This document shows positions 36,892-50,700 of a stretch of DNA of 64,000 nucleotides, piece after piece. Each line of letters begins with the position of its first letter. Position 1 is the first letter of the stretch. The DNA lies in NCBI RefSeq assembly GCF_037975245.1, contig NC_092572.1, positions 11,169,769 to 11,233,768 on the forward strand, given 5' to 3'. The notes beneath the pieces were generated by a model, which searched no databases, had not been told where the DNA came from, and saw only the letters and a program-made list of their open reading frames with translations. A program made the translations under genes and the position numbers. The stretch is from Apostichopus japonicus. Taxonomy: Eukaryota; Echinodermata; Holothuroidea; Aspidochirotida; Stichopodidae.

Positions 36892-39713
36892 CTGAAATAA
36901 CAATAGCACAGCAATCCTTTTTTCCAGGAAATATATCTTTCTTAATACGGGAAGGTTGTAAATATTCTACAAACAATTCAACGTAGATACCAGCACAATA
37001 CATAATAATTGACCTTATTTATAGGGTTAATTATGCAACTCTATCAGAATACACCATTTGACGTCTAAACTGTTTGGTTTTGTTTTCTTTTTTTTTTGGA
37101 GGGGGGGGGGTGCGGAGGGCTGTAAGAACTCCATTCATGCGAGGATCCTCAACGACTCAAGGTCACACCCACATTTTAATAAAATCCTTGTTCCGTCCCT
37201 TGTGCATAACCTATATGTCTATGTTTGCTGGTGACTTACCACGTTACACTTCAACATTTGTGAATGAGGGTAACAGTACTTATCTGAGCTATATCACTCT
37301 ATTTGTATGTTTAAATTCACTATTTTTCGAGAAAAATTCCAGCAAAATTCATTGTAAGGTGTTTCTTGTTTAACGACCAATACTTCTGATTTGTCACACA
37401 CTTGACAAGTTAGTTCAACTTCAATGCAAGGTATTTTTTTCTCTAACATTCGGAATATATAGGAAATTCAAAAGCAAAAGCAAAGTGATGTGAAATATTA
37501 ATTCACAAAAATTGGCGTAACCAATCCTGGTTCCTGCTGGCCAATATTTATTGTCAACAGTTCACAAATGTATTGATGTAAAATTATCGTAAAACATTCT
37601 CTAATAAAATTACTAATAGGCATTTACATTTACTAGTAATGGTTTCAAATGCAATACAAAAACGTCAATTTCAAAGCAAAGATGTTATTCCCAGAGCATT
37701 TTTTATCACGGTAGCACGTTGTCACGATAATATCACATAATATATACGTATATTTCATTTAATAAACTCACGATGCCCTCTTCCGATAACCAGGTCGATA
37801 ATGATTCTTTCAAATTTCGCAACGGAAGTCGATTCATGGGATCTTTGGAATAACATTCTTGTAAGCTGTTCTGACTGTAAACAGAAGCAACGACATCACA
37901 TCATCACATTTCAGAAGTCATTAATTGTCTTTATAATGTTAGAAAACACTGTATTTTTGTGACAGAAAAACCTTGTAAATTAAGACCCTTAGTTAGGATT
38001 TATGTAATTTCTAAGGAAATATTAAACCTCAAAATCTGAATACATACTTTTATACCTCCATGCATAAACAGATGAATACATTTGAGTTCAATTCATGTCA
38101 ATCCTGGAATGCCAAATGCCATTATGCTAAGTTACAAATAAATATTCAGTGAAAAGATTCATGTTTTTAACTGTAAATGTCTGTGATTGTTTTACTTACA
38201 TAATGTCACAGAACGTACACAAACAAAAATTTCATTTATTGTAAAAGTGAGAAGAACATAACGTCTTTTCGTGTACATATTTTAAACAGCAAAACAATTA
38301 ATTGCATAAATTAAGTTAATATGCAACATGTTATATCTTGATAGGATCATCCAAGCTAATAACTGTATGACTCTACTATTTATTTACAAGACTTGTCAAC
38401 CCACAAGGCGCCAATGCTACCTCATAAAACATTATTTATTTTAGTACAACAATTTTTATTTTTTTATTTTTGGTACAGTCTGTGGGAAACGAGACTTGCA
38501 AAAAGATTCTTTCCTTGACAATTTTTTTTGAAATTCGTTGAGTAAAATTAATGTTTAATATTTGACCGAAGTGTAAACAAACTCACACATCAATTGGTAA
38601 ATCACGTTGTCCATCTTCTGTTTCACCGTCGATGTCCACCTTTATCCCATGAGCTTGAAACAGGGTGAACCGTCCAACATTATAACAAATGTATTAATTG
38701 ATCAATTTAAATAGAAACACATTGTCTAGTAAATGTCACTTAGTGCAAAAAATAGGTTATTGTTTGAAGAGGGAACTGCGACAACATCAGTGACATTTGC
38801 ACTGATAATTCTGCTGGAAAAGACTGTATAGTTACATAGAGTGTAGTAAAAAGTAACATTGTGTAATTCCATTTACGTATTAAATTATTTTTAAAGTTCG
38901 TTGTTTATTCAATTGTGTCTTGTTTAAAGATCATTAAAGGAAAGATCATTTTCTTACCGTATGCAAATACGTCACAAATGCATATTGCCACAGACCAGGA
39001 ATCACTTGCCCAAGTATATTCGTTGCGTTCTTCTGTCTCTGGTGGCAGGGTCGGTCTATTCTCCTATTGAAACATACAAAAGACAAAACGAACCTAGCAC
39101 TGCATCTGCCTGCAAATACACAGTGTATGCTGCGTGTGGAGTGTTTACAGTATTTGGAAAAACTTTTCTTTTGTTCATGGTGTTATTTTTTGGGCAGACA
39201 ACATACCAGGGAGTATAGTCATGTAGGTGCTTACAAAGTGAGAGCGGTTGTGAACGCCGTAAAAGGCTCATAATAAGTTGGCTATGCAGCTAGCAGTCTT
39301 TGAAACCTCAAATGTACACAAACTATATAAAACTTTAAGTTTCTTGGCCAATAATGCCAATATTGTAGCGCGCACGCGCACTACAATCATAAGTACTTCA
39401 GTTATCACGAACCGTTTACCCTTGCATATTTGTGACGTATCACTTGCACCTAACCTGACCAATGTATAACTGTCATTTTTGTTTTAAAAATGAAGTGCTT
39501 CTTACCTGTTATTTATTCGTTTTGAAATAAATTACTTTTACCCTCAATTGGCCTTGAGGTGTCATATAACTCTTTCTTTGCTTATTCCAGAATCAAAGGC
39601 AACTTTATATTTTTAAAGGAAGCCGTTTCTTATTCAATATTCACCGATGAACTTATAAATAATTCTTTGATATTTTCCAAAGATGAATAATTTTTCTTTG
39701 TATTCATATATAA

Positions 39714-39766
<53 letters not shown>

Positions 39767-42700
39767 TAACGTCTTTATCACAGAGTTCTTAGCAACCATA
39801 TTAATTTATACACTGCAATATTTTTTCAATAACTTTCAACTGACAAAAGTAAATACAGAAATTGAAGAGAGTATAGTAGTGACCGTTTACCCTCGAATTA
39901 AATCGCATGACATACCAGTTTGTTGTTGTTTTGTGGGAGAGGGATGTGTTCTACAATGAATTCCAAACATTTCGGTATGAAACCAGGGCTCAAATGAGCT
40001 CATGTGTGATAAAAACGTGTTCAAAGTGTTTCATAGTCTTTTCTGAAATTCCTTACTGATACTGGTACTGCTATTATCTCTAAAAAAATTACCTGAGGAC
40101 TATTAAACTATATTATCCATTGCTGACGTGTGGGCTACATTCTTTATTGTTTTATAAGAGATAACTAAATTGTTGGAAACTTGTTTGTTCTTTTTAATTC
40201 ACACACATTTTAATATCGTTTAGTGATTGTCACGAAAATCCAAAACAAAAGCCATTACACAATAATTTTGCTTTCAAAAAAAAAAAAATAACACTACGGT
40301 GCGTTGCAATTAAATATTTTGATATACTTACCTTCCCTTTAATCAAATCGACTTTTTTCAAGACATCCTCTTTGAGACAAAAGTCATAGATTTTACAGCA
40401 CTTTCTTTCTGTCAACAGAATTTTTTTCATTGAAAGTCCAGGGTGCAAAAACTGTGAACAAGTAAACGACAAAACTTCATTGTGAAACGTCGCGCTGAAT
40501 ATTGCCTTTGATGAAATTTAATAACGTACGTCTGATATGTGTACTAAAGTTAATGATATTTGGATATTACCTTCGAAAGCGTACTGCGTGAGACAAAAAT
40601 ACTAAACTTTCCTCTTCTTGATTGTTATCTGAAGAGCACACACTGCGTAGTTGTGTATATCTTGCACACATATAGGCTTCAATCACATGCATTGCAAGTT
40701 TTTAATTTAATCTGTCGAGTTTAATTTTAAGATTTGTATTTCCTTTCAAAAGTAATTTTTTGAACTGTGCGATGACAATGTTATTAGAAACAGCATATCA
40801 TGAAAGTTAAATGTCGTGCTCTGAGCCTAATGTGCAGTTTTGTGCGGGACCCTCATTTTCTGGGCATGCTCAAAACTTCTGATTAGTGTAGTTTAAATGG
40901 TAATTGACGTCCATCAAGGAAGTAACACTAATTTACTAGGTGGTTTGCCTTCATGACGACATGACATGCGGTTATTTAGAATTTGTTGTTCGGCAATTAT
41001 TGTTGTTCTGTAGGTTTGTAGAGCATAAATCAGTGTAAAACGCTGATAGTCATGTTAAGTAATCGCTCTATGTCACTGGAAGACTTTAGTTGCCTCTACT
41101 GGTGCTCACCCTCCTGGGATATAGTAGTAGTCGTTACTATTAGTCGTACTCTGTAAATAGTAGGCTACACTACTAGTACAAGATTAAATATTGTCACTAT
41201 ATCGCTTAGAACCCAATACTCATACTTATACTTTGTACCAAAGGGAACTTTACTTATAATTTTTCATCATGTTGCTCTACTTGTATCAGAAGTTTGTTTT
41301 TTGGTAGTTTGGGACTTGTTTTCACCTTCACTTCAAGGTGAGTCAATTATGTCAGTTACAGAGATATCTCCTTACCCCATATGTAACGATCATTTCCATT
41401 CCAGCTACAATTTGATTTGCATATTCCAACACTTCTACGGTTGTAAAAGAGCTGACGGTCTGTTGTTTTCCTACCATCCAATCATCTAGTGTACCAACCG
41501 GTTGATAGTTTTGCAAAAGGAAAATATTCACTGTAAGAAAGAGAGCAAAACATCCCATTAAATTGATAAATGGATATTTAGTAGATATATAACACTTATA
41601 ACTTCGAAAAGGAGCTCAAACATTATACTAAATGGATTCAAGTAATTGTATTAACACATACCTCTGTCGATACAAAGCCCCACAGTTTTTATCAGTGCTC
41701 TATGGTGAGGCATTTCCATGACCTTCTGAACGTACATATCCCAGTGATATTCTCTCTTTACTTGTCTGTCTTCTGTAGATTGATGACAATCAAAAGTTGT
41801 GGTATTTTCAGTGTATTCTTGTCGCTTTTTTAAATTAGGAACAAAACATATTTTCATATTTCCCCTTAACTTCCTAAATGTCAATATCATATTGCACTCA
41901 GTTAATACTCCCATACACCTCTGAGTATACATCTGCAAAGTTTAAACAATTCCGCGGGTTATGTCTTTACACGCACGCTACCCTTGTTATTGTTGGTACC
42001 TCTATAATTGTATATGTTAAGATATAAATATAAATAGTACCTTTCACAGAGGTGACGAAAACCGACTTCTTGTTACCATTTTTGTTGACAATAGTTCCCA
42101 TCCATCTGTCAAGTAACATTCCTTTCTTCAAATGAAGTACGAAACAGACTTCATGCCTCTTGTAAATTTTCGCGTGCAAGGACTTTATTCTGAGACTAGC
42201 GTAGTCTAAGTAAATTTAAAAAAAAATGCTTAACAACAGTAATCAATGTGTTAATATATATTTGTAAGTTAATGCAGATTCCCATGCTTTATCAGTTAAA
42301 TCTGGAAAAGGTGAGTACACGTTAATAAGTTGAAGCTGTTGTGTGTTATAATTTTTTTAACATGTGCTACATTAATGACCAATTGCTACTGAGAAGGACT
42401 TACAAACAGAAAATACTAAACACACAATCCTATGCATAATAATTGACTGGACTAACCAGACTACTCTAAAGGGTTTCGCCAATACTTGTGTCCATATTTT
42501 AACAGAAAGTGAATGACACATTGCTGCACAATGCTTCAAATCTGCAGTTTGAACCATCTTTACAAGTCATACTTACAAGTCAAACATAGGGATAGCTATT
42601 TAGAGTCGTAATCAGTCATTTGAAGGCAACAGCCTTTGAGTAATGAATTCGTCTGTTAGTATTTTTCCACAGTTACATATGCTGACAGGTATGATTATTG

Positions 42701-45700
42701 ATTAACGGCTGTCTCGTTTTCGCATTCCTAACTGATCAACCCATGTACATTGTGTGACATCTTAACCATGAGATTCAGTTAGTTGGCGTGCCATTCTCAC
42801 ACCCTCATAGTCCCTACAATCCACTTATCGTACTGTACGAATAAGTTACAATTATAGAAATATCTTGCGCTATTCATGAACTCATGTTGTCATTGCGTTC
42901 ATATATACTGATTGTTAATATATACATATTTGTAACAAGTAGTAACTAATGTGTAACTAAGGTCAACAAGGTGAATCTGCATCACAAGGTGGTGTAATAA
43001 GAAAATTTGAAAATCTTTACTTCTAGTTTTAATAGCTTAAGATGACAGGCGACTACTTAGCGTATTACCACAGAAGCCTCAGTACACGTAATCACAGTAC
43101 AAAGCATGCGTATTGTCTGTTATGAGTTTTTCATGAAGATATCACTACCAAATGGCACATTTATTTACCAATATAATTTATAGGAAGCAAGTTGAAGTCA
43201 CAACTTTGTGTGCATAAACAACATCGATATCATACATACCTCCATAAGAACGCCTGTTCTCTCGCGGTACCTTTGGCAGCGCCATGCTGCAACAAAAGAA
43301 ATACATCTATTTTGATAGCAAAAAGTAGTGCAAACGTTTTTTTTTTAATTGCAAGATGTGCGTGTTCTCTGTCATCATATTGATTAAAATAAATGCTATA
43401 TTGGAAATGTGTATAGACCGCAGATTGCCTTCAACAAAATTTAACTCGAACCACTATCGTCATGATTCGAAGTACAGTGCTTCATCAATATGATCTAGAG
43501 AGCTTTGTAACGATCGCCATATTATTATTACCTTTATGACGGATGCCTAACAGTAGTTGTGGTATCTTTCAACTTATTATGAAATGAATTTGTTTCATGT
43601 TCGTTTTAAACATCACAATGTTTGTAAAACTAGCTTCTTACGGTGTATTTGGTCTATTGAGTCAATAACATACCTCTGCTTTCTGTTAGCTGATGTGGTG
43701 CCAGTTTGATCTGTTCGGATTTGACGTAAATTTGGTTTTAATTTAATATGTTAGAAAGTGGAACGATTTGTTTCATGACATGAACTGTATTACTGTTCAT
43801 CAGACTATCATTTTTAATTTTCAAGTCAATCGCACCTCAAGTGTATCGCTGCTGTATTGAGTCATCTTATTCATAGTCGGAATATCACGTGACAGTCATA
43901 CAATGCAAAAGTCAAACTCAACTGGCTATTACGTGCAACATATAAAAAAAAAAATGAAATTAGAGATTTAAAGTTGATCTCAAAGAAGATACTTGTAAGG
44001 CTCTCACAATCTCAGGGGGACATTCCTTACAAATATGTGTTGGTCACATCGCCAGGGACAATTATAAAATTATAACTCGTCAGTAATTGCGACGGGTATT
44101 AGTTTTCAACATTGGTGTTATACCTATCTGTGCAGAACATGCAGCCATATGTTCACCACCTGCTATCGTGTCATCTAATGAAGTACATATGGTTTCCGTA
44201 TCTGGTCTACAAAGCAACGATTAAAGAAATGAAAACCTGTTATCACATGATATACGAGTAGGTTTTTGACAAACATGCACGAGTGGATGGATGGGTATTA
44301 CGTTATCTAATCAGAGTCTAGTGTTGAAAAGCAAAACTAATAGCAATCGATGGATGAGTTACTATTCGTTATGAATCATTGAAATGAACAAACACATTAC
44401 TGTGCCTTTGAGATGATATTTTTAATAACAAGTGCTATGTTGCGCTTTTCTTCATTCTGCTGCACTTCATGTTTAAGCCGACCTGTATTTCCTGTTGTTT
44501 GAAAACTATGTTTTTCTGTTTATAAATACACAGAAGTTAATAACTATTTTTGCTGATATTTAACTTTTAGTTTCGAACACTAGAACTATCAAAATATTGG
44601 ATTACTCATAAAATCTCAAGAATCAAGAGATGGAAAATAACAACAGTTATAAAGTTTTAAGAACTCACAGGGTGGCCTGAGGCAAAATTGTAATCTTCAA
44701 ATGACATAGACAAGGGCAATGAAACCCTCGAGCGCCTTTTTTTTTAACGATATTCATGTAGTATAAGCTTGCATCTCAGTGAAAGGCTAAATATTCACAT
44801 TAATCTTGGGTTTTTGTGGGGGAGGCAGGGGTATTCATATTGATAACTCAACCACACTATATAATATGTTTTCTCTACATAATCTTCAGGGTTCCCTTAT
44901 ATGACCTTCAGCATAATTTGTTTCCCTACGACAAATTGGTAATGCATTTTAACTTGAACAAATTAATTAGTTACAACTGAAGGCATGATCTCCTTGTATC
45001 AATCATAAATGTTTTGTTTTTCTTTGATCAATGGTTCTCATACTACGATTAAATGGTGGTAATTGAGCAAGTATTAAGACAATTGCAATTACGCATATCT
45101 TTAATCGATTGATCCATAAACTTTTTTTAGTGAATTAATAATTCTTTTAACACATTAAGCAGCATGTTGCAAAAATGTATTACTTGAATACTTGAAATCA
45201 CTTACCGGGTAATTGCTGCAATCCTTGTGTCAAGAATAGAAAATGGACGGACTATCGGAGAAGATGAACAGAGATATTGAACTTGTAGAAATTAGGACAC
45301 TTATGTATCTAATCGAAATAACAAGCTGTCAACAACTTAAACAGTTTAATAGTATAAGCACAACGTAAAATATATCCACTTTCCGATAGCCATAAGTTGA
45401 CAAAAGCTGTCATTTCAAAGTAGGAGGGAATATCATGAATGTGTGCACCTTTGACCGAAAATTGAACCGAAGAAGACATGATTATCATTCATATTCATTT
45501 TATGAATTGGTTTAATTCCTGTGTGTAGTGTGGTCATTCATAACAGTTAATAGCCACTGAGTGCCTTGCAAATAGGTATGATCTGAAGCAGATCCCGTAT
45601 GAAATTGTACATATAGCAAGAAATAAAACTAGATATGTACCGTAATCTTACTTACATCTACGCACGTTTCTGTAAATTATAAATGTAACCACGAGGACTG

Positions 45701-47701
45701 CAGCCAAAATCAATGCAGGGGTAATGATGATCTTGTTAAGGTTCCATGAATGAAGGTCTGTGCTTTCTAAAATACAAAAGGAATTATAACTGATAATTTT
45801 AAGCACAGTTTATAACAAATGAAGAAAATGGTAAACCATATAACGGAAATTGTAGTTGGGGTGTGCGTGCGTGTATAAAGGGTTTTGGAGGGACGGGGGG
45901 TATATATGTGTACATATATTTAGACCTCACAACTGGTAACATGGAACAAAAGAAATGCCTGTCACAAGTTGTCGAACAATAGAGAACAATAGTGTTCGGT
46001 TGTCCAGACAAAGGGTTAGAATAAAGGGAAATGTCATCGGCTATAGCTAATATAATAGAAAACCAATTTGAGAGGGGAGGGGTGGTTGTATGTAATTACG
46101 ATAGCATTATTGACTTAATCAACTAGGTAAGAATAAGTCATATAGGCATGAATGCCGCAAGTAAATATGTTTTCGACTCAGTGGCGGAGCGTCCATACAG
46201 TCAGGGGCGGATGCCCCTCCCCCCCCCGCGACGGACTTAAATGGACTGCCTGCGCCCTTTTCAGCTTTTTACTACTTTTTACTAGTTCGTGATTATTGAC
46301 TTTTTTATTGCGCTCTCATCTACCTATTGACATTTGTCACATTATGTTGGTGTAATTTTCTGACAGCTATTTATTCTTCGCTGATCTGAATATTAGCAAG
46401 GCCCTGCAAGGGTCATTTCCGGCGGTCTAGGGAGTATATTTACTCAAACCAATTCTGTACGCTCCGCGCCAACTTGTGCTGGCGCTCCGCTAAGATAGTG
46501 TCGAAAGCGCCCCTACAGACCATTTTCGATCCCCTGACCAATACTCTTAGCTGCACCACTGGTTTTCGTGGTTTCCGTAGCAATTTAACTTACCAGCTTG
46601 AGGCTTCATAAGAAGAGTAACTGTCGAGTTACACCTCTGTTCCTCCAACTCTGAATCAGCTGTACAAGTTACTTGAGCGATTTCTGTCTCAAGACGAAAG
46701 TACAAATCATTGAATATGTCGAAATATTGGTCTTGGTCATTCCTTTGTGCGTATGTTGTACTATTTACCTCAAAAACTTCACTTGACTTGGTCAACCAAA
46801 CCAAGGTAACATTTGGTTTTCCTCCCATTGCTAAACATGTTAGCTTATGGGTTATATCAGGAGCAATACTGATATTTGTTTTCATTATTTCCTCTTTGAA
46901 AACTATGATGATTTCTGGAGATGCTGTTGAAGAACCAAATAAATGATGTTTGAAAGTAATACAATGGTTTGCTTACAGTGCATGGTCGTTCATACTCTTT
47001 AGAATAAGTGTTTAATATAGTTGTAATTATGAAAATTACTATCCTTAGCAAAGTGATGTCGAAAATTTTGTAACCATTTGAAATTTGAGATTAATCAAAT
47101 CTTTAGTGACTCACCAAACGTTGCGATCTGCAAGTGAGTGGATATATTTCTCATTTCGACTGGAGATTCTATTTTGCATTCCGCGTAAACATTTTCTGAG
47201 CGTGCTTGAAAAGTAAGAGTTAGCGGGACGTTGTTGTATTTGCCTCTGCGTTCAATTACCTGGGATCCATTAGTTATGTTTGTTTCAGGAGTTGCACTTA
47301 TTGAGAGATACAGTATGTATGCTAATAAGATGTCACCCTTAACATTACAAGTGACAGAATGGTTAGTGCCGTAACGCATTTGGATAATTCCATCAGTTGT
47401 ATTAACTCCGTCCAACGTGATACTTATTTCAGGCAAATCTGCAGATGGAATGCAAATATATATTTCATTGGCTTACAGATCTGTACTGTAAAATTAAATT
47501 CAATAAAAATCATACCAATGGGAACATTTCAGAAACAACAAATATGTAATACTCATCATATAACCAAGTATTTAACTTTTTCCACACACAACTGCCTTAG
47601 ATAGCGCTCTGTTACAACATTATTTCAGGCTGGCATACACAAAATTATACATGTAATATATATAACATTGATGTTATATATATATATATATATATATATT
47701 G

Positions 47702-47751
<50 letters not shown>

Positions 47752-50700
47752 CTGTATATATATATTGTATATATATATATATATATATATGTATATAATA
47801 TTGATCAAGTTTGCCGGCTTCATTCTTAAAAAAAAGTAGCTTAATATAGTTTGATGAACTTGCCATGAAACTCAATGATTAACGTAACAGATGTATCTCG
47901 GACGGTGTTGTTTTTATCCAATGCTACACATGTTACTTCAACTACTTCTGCACGTTGTACCGCCATATCCAAACTTGTAGCAGACAATGCTTCATTCGAG
48001 CCATTTACCATTTTAGTAAAGTAGTTCTCTCCCTGTGTTGCACAGAGTCCAGCAACGCGCCAATCGAACGAATCAAATGACTCCACATTTGAAGCGTTGC
48101 ATGTTAACCTCACACGGGTGCCTACGTATACATGGAGACTCACTGGAGAGATATCCTCTTTGTAATACAATGTCAAGTTCGGATTTTCTGGGGGGAAAAA
48201 TTGATATGTAATTTTCATCAGTGAGCATCAAAACTCATACCTGGCTTTACCTTGTGAAAGGAGATCTTCATTCTTAGAGCCTATTCGGTAACATTAATCA
48301 GCAGAAGTTAATTAAGACTTTACATATTTTATTCAACAATTACGGAACCCTTTCGATGCATTACCATATAAATATTTTTTTCAATACCTTTTGCCATCTT
48401 GCAAGTCCTAATGCCAAAAATATTTTGCAAACGACCAAACATCAACTACTTCCTGTATCAAACAACAACTTTTGCGTTAGGAACCACTGTATTTGTACTC
48501 GTATTCCAAGTTCTCACCGTAGTACTGTATAACCAGTGATGTCACTTGACGTTGAAGCTCACTCTCACCAGACGATACACATGAAACATTCGTGAAATGT
48601 TCTTGTAAAACAATTGACACATTACTTGTCATTATGCTATTTTGATTTTCAACAAATCGTGTAATCATCCTTTCATTTTGCTGTTCCAACCGTTTTCCAT
48701 GTTTCATCCAATCAACAGCCAGCTGTGAACTCGCGTTTGCAGCAATACATGTCAAATTCACAACTGGGTCGCCGTAAATTACGATTGATCCCACCGCGGA
48801 TTGGGTATTGACAATGATATTAAGATCTGGAACATCTGCAGAGTGAAAAGAACTGCTATCAGTTAGGATTTTCTGTTTTCGAAAGGTGGCATTTAAATAG
48901 TTGATGGAATAAACATGCAACAGTCACGAAGTTACCGGCACAATGAGCCGGCTTTTGCTTTCGATCTCCAAACTGTGGAGCATGCTTAACACACCCTAAC
49001 ACGACCTTTGCACGAGATGCAAATAATTTTCGCGATTTCTGGGATGTACCAGGTAACGTTAACGGCATGGAAAAATACACATATAATACTGTATTTTTCT
49101 GATACCCAACTGTAAGTGTAGCATCGGACACCAGGTAACATTTAATATTATTACAAATATATTCACTGCTTGGTCTATGTCTTATGAGGAAATGTGGAAA
49201 GTTCAAAAGATTATAGCCTTAAATAATGCATAATTGGAGGAACTGTTCATGTATTTGTCAGCTGACGATCAGTTATGAACCATAGCTTACCGTAAGCTAA
49301 CACTTCTATCCTCTTCGTTACTTCAAACGATTCGCTATTTCCATCTGCTGAGCAAACAACAATCGTAGAATTGCTTTGGAAAACGTGGGATATATGGAGG
49401 TTTGCAGGTAAATGACCGTTCGTGTCTTCGTAAGACAGACTATTTGCATTTATACCAATAGATGCATTGTTGATGGTCCATCTTAGATCAAAGTTTTTCT
49501 TTGAAAACCGTGCTTTACAAGTCAAGTTATACTTCTGTCCCTTGATGACCTCCACTGTATCAATTACCTCGTCATTGTTCAAGGCAATACCGAGGCGAGG
49601 CAGATCTAATAAACATAAAATACACACTAAATAAATACATCTTCATAAAAATACATTGTTTTTAATGGTAAAATGATTTAATGAATTAGCAATATTCTGA
49701 ATTACATCATAAAGCCGCAAATCACATAATACACTATGAAACAACGTATTATTTATTTTCATTAAGGGAAGACTGAGTTATTCTTTCAATAGTTTTTCTT
49801 TGAAGGCTGTTAGTGAGTTTTGAATGATTCATTTAGGATATTTGCCTCTCAGTATTGTCATTATAATACTGTTTTATCTTCTGCCAATGATATATACGTA
49901 ATAATTCCGCCAAGATAAATCATTAACTGATAAAAACGATGGAGAATAGTATATGATTTCGTGGTTGTCCTGGAAGCTGTATCATGCACTTATCATAGTT
50001 GCCTGAATTCCTACTCGCCTTCACGCAACTGTATTTGTACTAGTTTAATGAAAATGTTTGATATCTATTAAATATACTATTTCTAGATGAACACTAGAAA
50101 TTGCCGTAACAGCATTTAACTGATACTCGACATACTCATAACAAGAAGGAATCGAAGGATTTTACTTGTAATCGTTCTCATACTGGTATGAGACTGTACT
50201 TTTAACGCTTTCCATAAAATGGAACGTTCAAGACTGCGCCATACAGTCATTATAACTTCCACGTATGATAAAATAGAAGAAAAATTTAGAGTGGAACTGG
50301 CATTACAAAATATGACACAACTGGCTGGAAGCAGCACATATACAATATACAAATATTGCTTAAAAGTGCTACAAAAGCTTCACTTATCAATAGTTTTATT
50401 AATTACGATATATTTTCCCCGATAATTTTGTTTCATGTCGCTTTCTACTCCATGCAGTAACAAATTGTCTATACCATATAATAAATGTAGATCAAATTCA
50501 CTAAGTCGTGCAAATATCTGTTATACAAAAGCAAATCAGTTGCGCTTTGAAAACGAAACTACATTCTGCTCCCCACACTTATGCCTACACATTTACAACT
50601 GAGAATTTACCATTGGTTTTGGATTGTAACCCCTGCTATACTGTTCACTACTACATATATAAGTTCACTGAATAGGCGAATGGTGTCATGGCCATGTTCA

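Noticed and set aside
42372-42557. Minus-strand frame between R1 exons 12 and 13
   Set aside because: An acceptor is present, but no donor gives the phase needed. Exon 12 joins exon 13 in frame without it.
47645-47875. Frame rich in Tyr and Ile
   Set aside because: It is a translation of a TA microsatellite plus the end of exon 7.
50116-50352. Minus-strand frame between R1 exons 4 and 5, a possible extra Ig exon
   Set aside because: It has no paired Ig cysteines and no phase 1-1 splice sites, and the model without it is already in frame.
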